Shown one piece after another: positions 40,701-55,700 of a DNA stretch of 64,000 bases. Made by a program: the position numbers and the translations under genes. Source of the DNA: Varroa destructor (lineage: Eukaryota > Arthropoda > Arachnida > Mesostigmata > Varroidae). The stretch lies in the NCBI RefSeq assembly GCF_002443255.2, contig NW_019211455.1, positions 54,202,338-54,266,337 on the forward strand, read 5' to 3'. The notes below the pieces were generated by a model that had not been told where the DNA came from, ran no database searches, and was given only the letters and a program-made list of their open reading frames with translations. Position 1 is the stretch's first letter. Every line of letters begins with the position of its first letter.

Positions 40701-43700
40701 TAGTACTGGCGAATGATAGTTAGATAGTGTAGTGAAAGATAAGAGAGACATTGAGAATAAATGGGCTGTGATCTCGATAGAAATAGGCCCAACGATGGGC
40801 ATGAACCGCACACTTGGCGTACATTAAATAGGCCTCGTCTTAGTAATGCCCGCTCGCGTGTAAATAGTACTAGTGAAACCCTACCAAAGGGAAAATTATT
40901 ACACTGAAGCCGAATGCGGCCACTACACTAAAAGAAACTCGCGTTGCACATTATGGTAGCTGTTATATTAGTATATAGAGCTTTTATACGATGTTACCTT
41001 AATCTGGTTTGGTTTAGAGGACTGTTGAAAAATATACGAGATACATTTCGCTATCAACTTTGGGGTGATCCTCATTTAACTGTATGCGACCTCCAGATAG
41101 CGTTCCGCGTTCGAGATGCCTTATCGTAGTCGATTTTCCGTGCAGATTATTACCATGAAGAGGTCTGGCTAGAAGCGATTTTATTGAATTTTCATTCAGG
41201 CTATGTAAGCCTTCTGTAGAGAGCCGTTACGCATCAAACTCATTTGCTATTTCTCTGTCGTTAAGTTCAAACGAGCATGGAGCCAGGTAGGGCTGTAAAT
41301 TGACGATTAATCAGCACGACGTACTAATTGGCAGATGCTATTACCCTTATATGTACGATTATATGTATGCGTAACAGAGATAGCTTAGAGAAGGATGCAT
41401 AATGGTGAATGGGTAGTGCCTGCATCAGTAGAAACAAGCATTCTCGATTAATGGCTAGAACGTGACTCTTAACCAAGCGGAGTCTGGACCGCCCCTACCC
41501 TGTTTTACGAGTTGGACGTTTTTATTATCCAGTAAGTTGCCTACCTTCAATTATGGATCTAGAAAATGAAGTTGTCTGCCCGCATTTTGCGTATGTGTAA
41601 TAAACGCTGGAGGAAACTTCGTAAGGGAAACTTAGTTACTTCAAGTTTCATTCCTCTGTGTAGCGTTCTCGGCCATAGCAGGGCGGTTCGGCACTTAGTG
41701 TGGACGAATTTAGATTCATACGTTGACAAAAAAATTCAATTGACAGTAGTGAGATATCTATCTCGCGGTGGTCCTCTTAGTCAAAACAATACCAGGACTG
41801 GAATTCGTTGTCTCAAATCCACCCCGCTCATATACAAAACCTGCTCGCGCAGTTAAAAAGAAAGGTTTCCATCTTTTAATGAAAAGTTGTTTCGAGCATG
41901 TTATTTTGTATAGACAGCACGTACGGCGCGTCCACTTCAGGTCGATCTCGCATATGGAACAGTGAAGTATCTCGGCATTAATTTTCAGTTCCGTTGAACT
42001 TTGAACGACATATCTGTGACAGTAGCTGATTTTACGACGGACGAGACGCTGACAAAGATAGACAGTTCACCAAATATCGCTTTTGTCGGCAACTTCAGTT
42101 AATAATGAACTTTCGCAGACAGAACAATTCTCCATGTTGAAGACTCAGTTATTTCAATTGCGCACTTGTTTTACTATAACGGAGGATACTAAATGTAGTT
42201 ATAAGCCAAGCTGCCTATCTTGTAGGTCTATCCATATTTTTGTATTCAACCTAAACAACACCAGTAAGTCGATAAATAGATCGAAATGTTTGTAGTGTCC
42301 ACCTATGTTTGCCTTATTTGTACAGCTACTGAGTGTACATGCGCTTTTGTACTAGTGTTAAGCGATCGACTATCAAAATGCTATAAAATGCCGGAAATCT
42401 ATTGCTAACCCTATTAAAAAACGCGTCTGATGTTTCGCGTTACAATGTAGACCTATCCATTTTTGCACACTATACGTATTCTCTAGCTTTTTTTTTTTTT
42501 TTTTTACCAGTTAGTGATAGCCAGAGCTGCTCGAGCTAACGGCAGCCCGACGACGCGTAAATTGTGGTATTTACTCTGGTCAGCATATCGACGTCCCACC
42601 GCTACTCCCTGATGTTAAGTTATCTACACGCAGACGCCAGTCGTCCAGCCATCAAAGGCTAAAGGCGTCCGTTCTGTGTAGAAGACCCGCTCCCGTTTGT
42701 GCGGGGGCCGCTACTGTTTGTAAGTCGTACGAAAGAGCATTAGAAATCAGCACACTGTATAGATGCTAAAGCGGCGTCGTGAAACAATCATAAGGCAGAA
42801 CGAATGACTAAACAATATCTAGTATGAATGAAAAAAAGGAATCTAGTCAAAGAACACGAAACAAACAACCGAAATCTGCGAAGCAATCTAATAGCTACTG
42901 CGGATGTGTTTCCATCGGTTTTCTGCGTTCGCAATGAAGAGGAAGCCCGGAAAAATTTCATGGTCACTGACTAGTAGGTTGTGATAATCAGTCACAGTAA
43001 ATGTAATGTAAACGTAAAAACAGTAAATGTAAATATACTCGTAATGTTTCTGAGAAGAGTTAGTGAATCGTTGGGGAACAGAAGCAGGGTGAATGAAACA
43101 GAAAAGTGTCTGATCGAGCCAAATCGGAGTCGACCGAACGAACATGACATTGGGCCTTCGACGGGTAGAAATTCGAATAACAATATGGACCCAGATATCT
43201 CGCTTTGTCAACACATATAGTAGTGGGTATGTGGGTTAATGTACAGATCCCATCTCACTAGACATGGTGGAATGATCCTTATGAAAAAATGTCAAAACAG
43301 CAGCACTAAACAAGGTTTCATTGATGAGTTGACCTAGCAAGTGGCTATCGTATCAATAGGGTGTTTAGCGGGCGGACTAGACGGAAAGACAGCTGGCGAG
43401 TGACCATAGAGAGATCTGGCTATGTTATACTATAACTGGATTCACTTATGAAATGTGTACTTATGAATGAATCGTAAAACGATGCGATGTATTGTAGATT
43501 AGTAAATAGATAAAAATTTGACTGCTAGTGACGTTGAGGTCAATCGGTCTCGCGCTTACTTTGGCGGTCGTATATAACTGCGCCGCAAATATGGTATGAC
43601 CTAAACGTAAACCTAAATTGGTCGAAGAGCGGCAACATTTTGAATAAAAGCTGATCGATTTAACTAAAAATATCAGACTGATTGAGAGATTCGAACAAAA

Positions 43701-46700
43701 TAGCATAGTGTCACTGGGAATTTCAATTAAGTGCCGAAGCCTCTCGGCTCCGATGACGTGTAAGGGGCAATCATATCTGCGGTACGGGTGGAACCGATTT
43801 TAATAAAATTTGGGTGAATCGCAACTGGAGCTCGAACCTGGAGCCTTAGGCTTATAAGTCCCTTCCAAAACTGAGACAATCAATTTATGTCAGTCTTATC
43901 AGAAAGCAATTATAACCCTTCTGCTGGTCAAATGGGCTCTATAGCCCATATCGTTGTTAACCCATTCATGTTTCACAAACACCATCACGAGATTCGGAAG
44001 CCTTCGGTTCGTTTAAAAAATATTGCATTCTACAGCAGTGCGCTGCTGAGAAAAAAAAAAGTTGGCCTACAGACCTTTTTTATGCCTGATTCGGACACGT
44101 GACAATACACAGTTGGCCTACAGACCTTTTTTATGCCTGATTCGGACACGTGACAATACACAGTTGGCCTACAGACCTTTTTTATGCCTGATTCGGACAC
44201 GTGACAATACACAGTTGGCCTACAGACCTTTTTTATGCCTGATTCGGACACGTGACAATACACAGTTGGCCTACAGACCTTTTTTATGCCTGATTCGGAC
44301 ACGTGACAATACACAGTTGGCCTACAGACCTTTTTTATGCCTGATTCGGACGCGTGACAATGCCTGATTCGGACGCGTGACAAGACCAAGATACTGAGGC
44401 GTGGATATGACATTATGTATTTACGACAAGGACGACATCCTTCCAATGGTCACTGACAGAGCGTGTGTTCACATTCTTAGCGATACCTGAAGATGTCATT
44501 TCAAAAAGCTGTCCAAAGACGAAACTTCAACTGAATTACTCAGTTTTCATTATGTAATAAATTGATTTCAATCGTGCGGAAACAGAACATTAGCTCTGAA
44601 GCATTTGTTGGCAGTTCGTCCATAGTTTGACACACCTCGTTATCTCACATTGTCGTTAAATATACTGTAAGAGTATTTCAAGATGGCTTAAACACAATCG
44701 AAACTAGTTATGAAAGTATGAGAATATTATAAACAAAGGTTATGATGAACAGCTCAACTTCATCGTATCAAATATGAGACGATCCGTGTGTGTATCACGC
44801 GCAATATGGTACTGAATACGAGTCTTCTTAAACATGTTCCAACAAATCATTTCAAATGAAACAATTGGTGCCAATGGCGTTACTAACGTGGACGATTTTG
44901 ATAGTTTTTGATAGAAACAAAGGTACGTTAAATATCATTATAGATTTTACTAATAATAATAATAGTAAATTAGCAATAATTGATAAAATCTATCATTCAA
45001 CTCGACCTTGAACAACTATCCTATGTCCGCCTATTGAATTCGGGTAATGTAAAAGCAACGAATATCGATGACAACTGAAGCCCTTTGAAATGGCTCTTGA
45101 GGCTTGTTTTGATAGCCACGTTGAAGCCGTTGCTCTCACGCTGACCTCTGCTTGTTGTATTTTTATTGTCGTTCGGTTATCGACCCTGTTATATGGGTGT
45201 AGGCAAGTGCAACAAAAACAGCTACGCTAGAAGGTTATAAGGCATTGCTAGAGGAAACCCTTGCGCGGTTGCTCGAGGCTGAAGAACGAATAAAAACTGC
45301 ACCGGAGGCCTCGACAAATGAAGATGTCGACGTCGTTAAGCAGATGTACTACGAACATGAGGTAATATGACGAACACTTCGTTATTATTAGGAAAATTAC
45401 GGATTGTACTAATAATTGCACGACCCGAACAACGTGAGACGTATTAAATAAGAGCTCAATGTTTATCTTAACCTAGAGTCGTTGAAACACTATAGGGGGT
45501 CGAAGCTATGCGGAGTTATGACTAACGCCCTCAGCCTGGCGAGCGTCAACGTATTCTATTGGTTTAACTGAAACTTTTTCTTTTCATTACAGGCTTTTAT
45601 GCAAGAGGTGCGGCGACTGCAAGAGAGCGCCGTTGACGTCCTTCGACAAGGACGATCAATATTGAAAAATGGCTCAATCCCACTCCAGGATGACGAAGCT
45701 CAAAATCTAAACTCAGAGATCTCCTACGTTAATAAGAAGCTGCAGGAATTGCGCGATCATATAACTCAGCGGTATTATTAATTATGAACACCGCCGTCTC
45801 ATTGCGTTGGTCTGATAGGCGTGGCACTATATAGCCTACACTTTTGACGACATATTTAGATCGGCTGATATGTTCGTATACAGATGATGCCATCTGCTCT
45901 ACAGTCGTTATAATCCATGTCCTTTTTTTTTACAGACAAACCAAGCTATACGAAGTCCTGATGACGTTGCAGCAGCGACAGCTGACTAAATTGCGCAACT
46001 GGCTGACGGAACGTGAAGATGTTTTAAGTACAATTGCTCAGCCTGGTCCGGATTTCGAATCGACAACAAAACAAGTTGACATTCTACAGGAACTGCAGGA
46101 AGCTATTGAGCAGCAACAGGAATTGGTTACTTCACTCGGGAACATGATAATTAATGTGGACGATCCTGACTTCACCGACCTCGAGGACCAACTGACGGCT
46201 ATTGGAGAAAGGTCAGCCTTTAAATCTTTAATATGTTTGAGCAGTGAGGCAGATGTTTGAGGCAGCATAAATAAAGATCATGCTTTTAAATACAATATAT
46301 TGCGCAACTGCAATAATGGTCAAGATCAAATTAGTTATACATAAATTATTTCAATATTATTCGAATAAATAGTAATAATAGTTTTTCTGATAGTAGTATT
46401 CGAAAAAAATGTTGCTATCTTAAGTAATGTTAGGACTTTCTAAATTATAGAACTATATATATTTAAGATAAAAGGAAAAAATATTATAACATAAAAAAGG
46501 TAATAAATTACTGGAACAGTGGTGACAGGACAGATGCTGTATGGGCCTTTTTGGGACATCAGATATTGTGAAACAACAGAAATTATACCTTTCAGCTCAA
46601 ATCATAATATTTGGGGTCCTTATTTGATCATTGTTGATACCCCAGGTACACGATGTTCTGCCAGCTGGTCGAAGAAAATGGAGTGAAGCTTCATCAAATG

Positions 46701-49700
46701 CACGCAGTACTGCAGTTGATGATTTTCGAGGAAGAGTTTTTCTCGCAATGGTTTCAGGAAAAGGAGGATCTGCTTGCAACGCTTGAAGACCAGGCCAATG
46801 CCGAAACAACCGCTGACGACACTATGCTGATTCAGAGCTTGCAGAAAATGACCGAAGCTTTGAACAGTGAAAATACGCGCCTAACACAGCTATGTCGACA
46901 ACTTCAGCTAACAGCTGAGAAACAAGATAAGGGCTGTCAGGCCCTCATGGAACTTACAAAAAGGTCAGCGGCACTCAATGTGATTAAGCAACGGTTCAAA
47001 TGAACTTTTAGAATATCCCTTATGCTGGCTACGTTAGACGCCTGCGCTAACGGATGTCTATGGGCTATTGTAGACATGTCCTATTATATTCAGTATTGAT
47101 ATCAATAATGAACTCTATCAAGATAATGCTCAAATGGTTAATATCATTCTACAGCCAAGGATCGTTCTATGCAAGGACTGCTTCTAGCTGACTGATATTT
47201 TTCTTTGTCACGTATTAATTCTCGACTTTTTCGGCAGGTGTGATGTAATTGTATGTCGGTGGGACGTCCTGATTGACCGGATGGATGTATTAGCTCGGCA
47301 GGTAGCTGGCCGAAACAAAGATAAGAGTAATTTGTGGCTGAAAAAAATGCAGCTTACGCAGCTGCGTAAAGACCAAGCCGGCGGAAAGGATCAGGTACTG
47401 ACTATTTGTGGATTGTGATAGCTAATTGATTTCTTATTCGCAATGGTAGTGGGACACTTTCGCGTTGTTTTTGCACTTTTCACAAAATCTGACCGAATTT
47501 GCGAGATTTTAAAAAAAAAAAAAACAAAAAAGAGACACATTAAAACACTGTGCTTCTTTGCTTCCTAGGCGTTTGGAACTTATTCAATCGTTTACGATAA
47601 TGAGGAGCATGTTCTGCTTTCGAAACCGCGTGTATTGTATATTATTGTATTGATACGTCTGTTTCAATGTGTGACTACAGATCGACTCGATCCAGGCAAG
47701 TAGTAACAAGAAACGCAAACTAGAGCGAGGTGGAGTATCACGAAAAAGCTCATTTTCTGAACTTACCAAAGAAGTATCGCTTGCATTTAACACGCTCAAT
47801 CGTCTCGAGACGTTGGTGGGAATTACGGGCGAGGGCGGGCGCGTCGGCACGTTTTGGGAGGGCATGAGCGCGGAGGAGCAAATCCGAAAACTCGATGAAG
47901 CCGACAAAATCATCAAGAAGACTCGCCTCGAAATTACCGTACAGGATGCAATATGTGCCCTTGATGAGCATCTTAAAGGCAAGGGTAAGCAGTAAACGTC
48001 GAAACAGATATTTGTCTTAAACAGAGCTTTACGTTAGTGGTTGAGTAGCTAGAAGGAAGAATACCATATGTTATACGCTCCGACGATCGTCAACAACGTC
48101 TATATAGCGTAGTATGCATTTTGTATACGCTCATACAGTTTGACTGTATTTGATTGTGTGTCTTCTGTAACCGCTGGGCTTAACACCTTAAATGCTGCGA
48201 CATAAAATCAGTATAGCCAATGATGAAGATCATTCATTTCAACGATTTATAATCATGTGACTACAGTTGCCGATGTGAGCGGAGACACGTTGAGACACAA
48301 GTCAGCCGAACTCGAACGACGTTGGTTAGCCGTTCAGACATTGGTGCGTTCGCAACGGGAACGAGCGCTTGGGTTTTTGGATATTGAAAATCTCAAAAAC
48401 GGAATGGATATGTTAGTTAAAGATATCGAATCAAAACGACGTTTTATTCATTCCTGTGAAGAGCTCGTTATCGAGGATGACACTCCGGACTTGTCGAGTA
48501 GTCGCGATCAGGTCAACATTACGAAAAAGCTTTGGGAGTGTCAAGTAAGTTCAATGGGATGCACCTATCGTACGATGCTCTTGAAAGTGTAGGATTGGAT
48601 AAGCTGAATGAGGATTCAAACCCTTAAGGCGAATCTAGTCTTCGGCCTCGAAGAAGAAAGAATGTCAATGATGTAGTCGTATGCACGAAAGACAAACAAG
48701 AACGTACAATTCGTTTATGCATTGTATATTCTTCTATTACATAGCGATGCTGAAAACCTAACAACGTAAGAATCATCTAGTTTTTCTCGACCGCAGGCCA
48801 TATCGAATTTTTCAGCTTTTTCCAAAGTCCGATTTTATCTTAAGCGCTAGCAATGCACCGTAACTATGCATTGTAGTCTATAATAGGGGATAAAACTTAA
48901 TCTGTGCACGTTTTCGATTTGCTTTCCTAATCCAGCAACGGCTGGCGACAGCGCATAAACAGAAGGAACAAGTGCAACAGTTATCGCAAGATGCGACCGA
49001 TACCCAAGCAGCTCGGCCACTTTTGGCTGGAAACTCGGTTTTTGCAGAATTCCAGGAGGTTGTGCAGGAGTGGCATGATACGCACCTAGAGATGGAGGAG
49101 CTGGAAAGGCAGTTACAGGCCTCGCTACGAGATGGGCCTCCGCCAAAACTGCTGAAGAGTGTCTCTCTACTTGACAAATGGATCGGCAGCATTAACGCTA
49201 CGTTGTTAGGGGATTCGCTAGCCGTCAAATCGTTAGAACAAATGGAAGAGCAGCTAAAGAACTATATGGTATGCCAGTATAGATCGGAATCTTGAGCTTC
49301 AGACAATTGTAAGACAAGCATGATCCAAATTAAGTAACGTAATTATTCTAGCATCAGCGCCAGCTAAGTAACGTTACTATTAAATTATCGTATGCAAACA
49401 TTATTAATAAACATACATGTTTTCGTCTTGTGATATATTGACTTCTACAGGACTTTCAAGAGCAGGTGAATAAGGAGGAAGGTAACCTTCACGAGTTGAA
49501 CAACACTGCCGAAGATCTGCTGCGGCTCGAGCATAAACGACCATGGGCGGACTCATTCGAGCGACAGTTAGCCAAAATGAACCAGTGTTGGCATAGCGTG
49601 ACCAATACACTTTCTGAACGTATTCGAGTGTTTAACCGGCATGTCGACACGTTACGCAGTTTACGTGATGAAATGTGTTCGATAAACTCCTGGATGGACG

Positions 49701-52700
49701 GAATTGCCGAATTCGTTGAGGATCATGACAAGCGCTGGAGTATGATTGACCTCGATAAGCTTGAAGAGCTGTTGGATCAGACACAAAACCTGCGTTCGGA
49801 CGTAGCAATTTTGCAACCAAACGTGGATATGGTTAACCACATGGCTGGCGAGATAAGGAAAGTAGCCGAGCCAGCGTTCGCTATTGAGCTTCAGAAAAGC
49901 GTCAAGGCTATGAACCAACGATGGGCGAAGATCACAGAGGAAGCGTCATCCAAGGCCTCGGCTCTAAAGGACGCAATCCATACGAACAATTCAATCACGG
50001 AAGAACTTCGAAACCTCTACAGATGGATTGAGCTGTTTGAAAAGGTAGGTTTAAGTATAGGCGATGATAATCGCTGATCGCCAAGTTGATCTACTCTATA
50101 TTCAATTTGCTTTTATTCCCAGCCGATACCTTTGATCGATAGATTGAGATAGATAACCTTTGATAGATTGAAGTTCAACGTGATCGTCTAACGTTAGATA
50201 TTCATACGCTCTATAGTTCATGTAGTATTGATTTTATAGCTCTGAAAATGGTTTTTACTTCACTTTGCAATCTAGGAAACGTTCCCAACAACGCCTATGG
50301 AGCTCGGGGTGGACGTGCAGTCGCGGATAAAGCACTTACAAGCGCAACGTGAAAAAAAGAAAGCTAAAGATTTTGCACTGGAAAAGCTCGAACGGCAGAT
50401 GACTCAAATGTTAAAGGCTGGCAAACTGGAAGATGTTGAAGATCTGAAGGAGGACCTCGATACGATCAAGGTGACCTGGACAGAATTAGATAGTCGTGTG
50501 GACAAAATGGAAGAGGCCTTGAGAGGAGCCTTGCCGAAATTGGCTACATTCAAAAGTGAGTGTGAAAAGTTTTAGCGATTAATTATGAACCCGAAGGTAA
50601 CTGCCCTGAGTCTGAATGAGAATTGCATAAGTAGACTTCTTCAACTGACTTTATAGACAATTATGTTATAGCGTTACTGCTTTTGCTTATTTTTTTTTTT
50701 TTTTTTTTGCTTATGCAACACATAGTATATATAAATATCCATACTACGCAACTCTATATTCATTCTTGTAAATACTATGTTTTAGCATTAATGCGTGAAT
50801 GAATTAAATTTTGTATAAACATAAACTTTAACGGGGCACGCAATAAAGACAGATTCTTCGTCACGTTCGGTCAGTTTCATCTAAACCTGCTTCTTTTTCC
50901 TTGAATTTACCAGATTTGATCGTGATGAAAATCGAGTGGCTCAATAAGCTTGAAAAGAAGCTCAAAAAGCTCCCACAGGCTGCCGTAGATGCGGAGGAGG
51001 CTTCAGGGCTACTTGACGTCAGTACAACGCTGTCACTTAAACTCTACTATTAGATTTGCTTTCATTTACATGAAGTGTTTGTTTTATTACTTACAAACTG
51101 GCTCATCCGTATTAGACAATGATTTTTTCTCATTTCACATAATTTAACTCTAACTTTTTTCGGATTCATTGTTACTGCAGGAACTAGAGACCTTAATAGA
51201 GTCTGCCAAACCTGAGCGAATACGGGAGATTTCACAAATCCGTGATGACCTTCTTGGACTCAACGTGATGACAGAATACGTCCACACCGAATCTGGCCGG
51301 ATCTTCGAACGAAATCGGGATTTACTGAAGCAAGCTACTGAAGGTATCGAGCTTCTCGAACGAATGATAAAGGAGGCCCAGGACACAGAGGATCGCATTA
51401 CGATACTGACAAACAGCATAGCCAAGAGCGAGGAAACTCTGAAGAAAGACATTTCTAAGGAAGACATAGAACAGAAGTGGGACGACATGACTAGGGTTAA
51501 AGAAGTCATTGATATCCTATTTGCGCGAGCGAAGGAGTACGCGAACGATGGCCGATCCGAGGCAGCGAAAAGGATCTCAGAACGTGTCGAGGTGTTTGCG
51601 AAGCGACACGCGGCTGTAGTGACAAAACTTCGTGCGAATCTAATTCCCGCCGATTTCGAAGAAAAGCTTGCTAACGTGGAAGCTTCGCTGACAGCTGTCG
51701 AAACAACATCTAAAGAAATTGAGCTAACAACCCATGAGTCCGAACTAATTGAGCAGCAACTTAAGAAATGTATGGATCTCTATGGAGTGCTAAGCGCGAT
51801 GAAACCCGACATGGAGATCCTAATAAGAAATGGTCGAAACTACTCTGTTTATTGCAAGGATCCAGCTGATCTTAACCGAAGGCTCGATGTCATCAAGGAA
51901 CGTTATAACGTCCTTGGTGATAATGTGCCTGCAACCAAAGTTATGATGGAAGAGGCTCTTGACTATTCGAGGGAGGTGGAGGGACTCTATAATGCTTTGG
52001 CTCCGTGGCTAGAACAAGTTCGAATGGATTACTTCGAACCGGAATATGTGCAGGCAGGTTTAAGCTCGAAAACTAAAAATAGATACGTCCAATATACCTT
52101 CAACTAAGTCCACTGAAATTGCTTGTACAGTTTCCACTGATTATACTATGTATATTATTCTACTGAATATTTTAGAATTTTATCTTACAACTATACGTTA
52201 CACTTCCATTTACAGAAAATCCAGGGTGAATTGGATCAACGGCGTCAGTTATTCCACCAGTTATTTGAACGGTTCGACAAACTGAACGCCTTATCAACAA
52301 AGGACCTTGCTTTGTTGAAGAAGTCTATTGAGCCTCTAAAGGAATGCTTTTTTGAAGCGGAGCATTTATTCGCGGTCGAGCGGCGTACTGAGGTGCGGCT
52401 AAAGTTAGATAGCTTTAATGGCAACTGCATACGAATCAAAACTTGGCTTGAGGGGGCCGAACTTTATTTCGAGGCCAAGGAGGAGTACACATCGTCACCG
52501 GCTGGACAACGCCGCCTTCACGGTCTATACAACGAAATGCACGAATTGAACGAAGTGGTCAAGAAACTCCGTGAAGTGGCCATTGAATTAATGAAGGCGG
52601 ATGACAAATACACACTGCTTATTCAACCGCAGCTAACGAAACTGAGTGAACGTTGGAATTCAATGGTTGACCGATTGAGGGAAAGGGCTGGTGCAGGTCG

Positions 52701-55700
52701 AGAAGATATCCTTGTCGAGCTCAAAGCGTTCCTGGAACGAATGGAGGCCGTGGAACAGCGCGTCAATGACATGTGCCTGATTCAGAGTGACGACAACGTC
52801 CTGGAAGAATGTGACTCTCTCGCTAGGGTTAGTATACAATCTTTGATTGCTTCGTCATAGCAGTAGTGTGACATTCTGATAAATATTTCTAATAAGTAGG
52901 ATCCATTTTTATGGTGTTCACACTAAGCGACGAAAGCTAATCGTAGCTTGAGGAATTAGTGTGCCTAGCAAAATAAATATTCCGCGAACGTTCTATTCTA
53001 TGAGATATACATAAACGGCTGTATTTTCCTTTTGCACTGGCAACGCCGGCTCCCATGACCATACACACTAGTAATTAAAGCAATTATATTAGTAAATAAA
53101 AATCTTTAATTTCTTTTCAATAAACTAAATGCCGAAGAGGCTGTTTAACATACATTTTAAAAGGCTTCTGCTATGCTATTATGGTTTCGTCTGTCGCAGA
53201 ACCTGAGCGCAGAGACTGTCGTAATGGATGCCGCTGCAGGCGAGTTGGACAAGAAAATCGCATTGAGCGGGCTGTTTACGGTCGAATGGTCTCAGGCTCG
53301 CGAGCGATGGCTTCGATGTCGGAAAATGATGGAATCCACTCAAAGGAGAGCTGAGGATGCTAGGGAAAAATGGCAAAGTTTCGAAACTGATATCACAGAT
53401 AAGCGCGAAGCTGTGAAGAAGCTGCTAGAACAGCTAGTTCAGGCGTTGGACAACGCGAAGAACGGCGTTAAGGACGTAAGTAATAAGATTTGCAGTATGT
53501 TGTTCTCGATAGAAAAAAAAATAGAGTATTTGTTTGAACATAGTTTTCCTTAAAGCGTTTCGTTTCAATGAAAAATCATATTATAGTGAACAGAAGAGAA
53601 AAATATATAGCCAATTTAAGGAGGAACTTGGATAATAGAACTTGAATAAAAATCATATTTTCAGACTTCCGGTTAGCTTTGTATGTTCTAATTAGTTATT
53701 AAAAGCTCTTGTTCCTTATGTAGAACTCGCTTGAGAGTGCAGCACGCGTCGGGGATGAAGTCAACTTGGTGAAGAAGAAAGCGCAGGACCTTCAGGACCT
53801 CGGAATACCTTCAAACGCGATCCGGAACAAACTTGGCAATCTTACTCTCATATGGAATAAAGCACAACTACAAATTGCTGAACTTAAAAACATTCGCCGT
53901 ATTTCAAGTTCTCATGGGGATGTATATCCATCTCGGGAGGACGAAGCAGGCCGCATTAAGTACTCGACACCGCAGAGGCTCGATAGCGCTTATAGTTCGC
54001 CTACGTCTAGCCTGGCTGAATACCATGAGAAGGTAAATAATCTGCGCGACGTGTTATCACATTTACAGAGGATGTTAGCTGACGAAAATTTCACGGAGTT
54101 CGGATTAGCCCAGCAGGAATTACTTCAGGTAAGCGTTAATTTTTTTTGGTCTTCTGTTGAAAAGTAAAAGATATAGAATATACAACTAACTCATTATCGA
54201 ATTAAACAGTCTAGAGGAAGATTGTTTGTGAGGAAGATGGCCGAATGTTTTTGAAATTCTCATACATGAACATTGTGTAAGATGTGACACATCATAATTA
54301 CTAAGGTGCATTTCAAAAAAATATGTATGCGTTAGATTGCGATGCCTAATTGACTGACGAATGTTGTAGTCAGCTGGTCCGTCACGGAAGTAATGCTTCT
54401 CTGCGTTGTTACAAAATCCGGTTGTCAGTGTTCGCGTTTTATTTGGGGCCTTGGTTAACTTAAGTCTCATTTCTGTTTTCATAGCACACGAACTTCAAAA
54501 CAGTATTTGCCTTCTGACATATCGTTATAATTTCAACCATGCTGGCTGCGTTTTTCACAGACGATCAAAGAGTCCATCGCCTCGCTAAAAGTTCCGATTG
54601 ACAATACAAAAATGGAGCATAAAACAGTCTATGCAGCTAATGATGATGAGGCTCATAAGTTGACGTCTCTCGTTGAGGGCCTATTAGAACAATGGACTTC
54701 TTTGAAAAGTTCTTTCGCCACAGTCAACGAACGGTGGCTCAAGAACAAAGAGACATGGTTACGATTTAACTCGAAATACAAAAAGTTCACCCATTGGCTG
54801 GACACAATGGAAGCTAATATGAAGGAGTCGACTGAGAAAGGCCGTCTGCAGTTGTCGCTGCTAAAAAAAAAGATGCCGGTGAGTGATAAGTAAATGGGAC
54901 ACGTTGGGGTCTTAGCAGACTAGTAGATAATCTTTTTGTGTATAACTCTTGCAAATAGAATGTGCATGATTGGTATGCTCATAAGAACGCAGCAGCTCAA
55001 TGACATATCATAATATAGTAGTTTCACTTTCTTTAACTTTACGTAACAATAAAAGCGAACTTAAATTCTATTTTAGTTCTCATTAAGCTTAAGTATAATC
55101 TTTACTTTGGTCGAGTTCGTATGATCCTACGACAACGATCATTTATGATTGCATTTTGTACGTTACACAGGTTGATTAGTTGCAAGCATTCAATGGAAAG
55201 CAACGCACGCTATCTGCTGTGTCCTATTTGACAAATGTTTGCTTCAAGAACGAATCGGTGGGTAGGGGATTAGCGTATCCCCATGAAGAGTGTGGTGTCG
55301 TACCAGACGCCATTTGTGTACGAATGTAGAAACTCGCCGTTTCCAGCCTATCCGAATGGATAGGTTTGTTAAACGAATGCGCGCCAAAGAAATATAACAA
55401 ACGTAACATTTTAAAGTGTCTCGAAAAATAATCAAGTGTTGGTTGCATCATACTTGGTGCACTGTGGCTTGCACTCAACAAAATAAATAGAGAATTTCTT
55501 GCCGAAATTAGCTTGGCAATGTCGTTTTTTGCCCCAAGGGCATTTTGAGCCTGATTCGTTTTATTGAGCTCTTCTGTCGTTCTTGCAACTTGTCCATTTG
55601 TTTGAGATAGTCAATGTGGACTCTTATTGTTCGTATATCACGTCTGCTACCTTTGTTTATATTTCTCGTTTTGCAGGACTACGAATCGCAGGCTGCGGAG

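Larger units (their letters stand above)
35981..45202. other. large dystrophin intron 6 (9.2 kb)
   Basis: Separates CH2 from the first spectrin repeat. I looked for a hinge 1 exon (the SQQI-type sequence of other dystrophins) and found none. Contains a poly(T) run at 42,488, the 51-bp minisatellite at 44,062, and several short frames (39,907; 41,566; 43,020) without coding character. Confidence 0.6.

Noticed and set aside
44030..44446. Repetitive proteins encoded on both strands across the minisatellite
   Set aside because: They arise only because the 51-bp unit is a multiple of three and lacks stops in one frame per strand; there is no start context or unique sequence.
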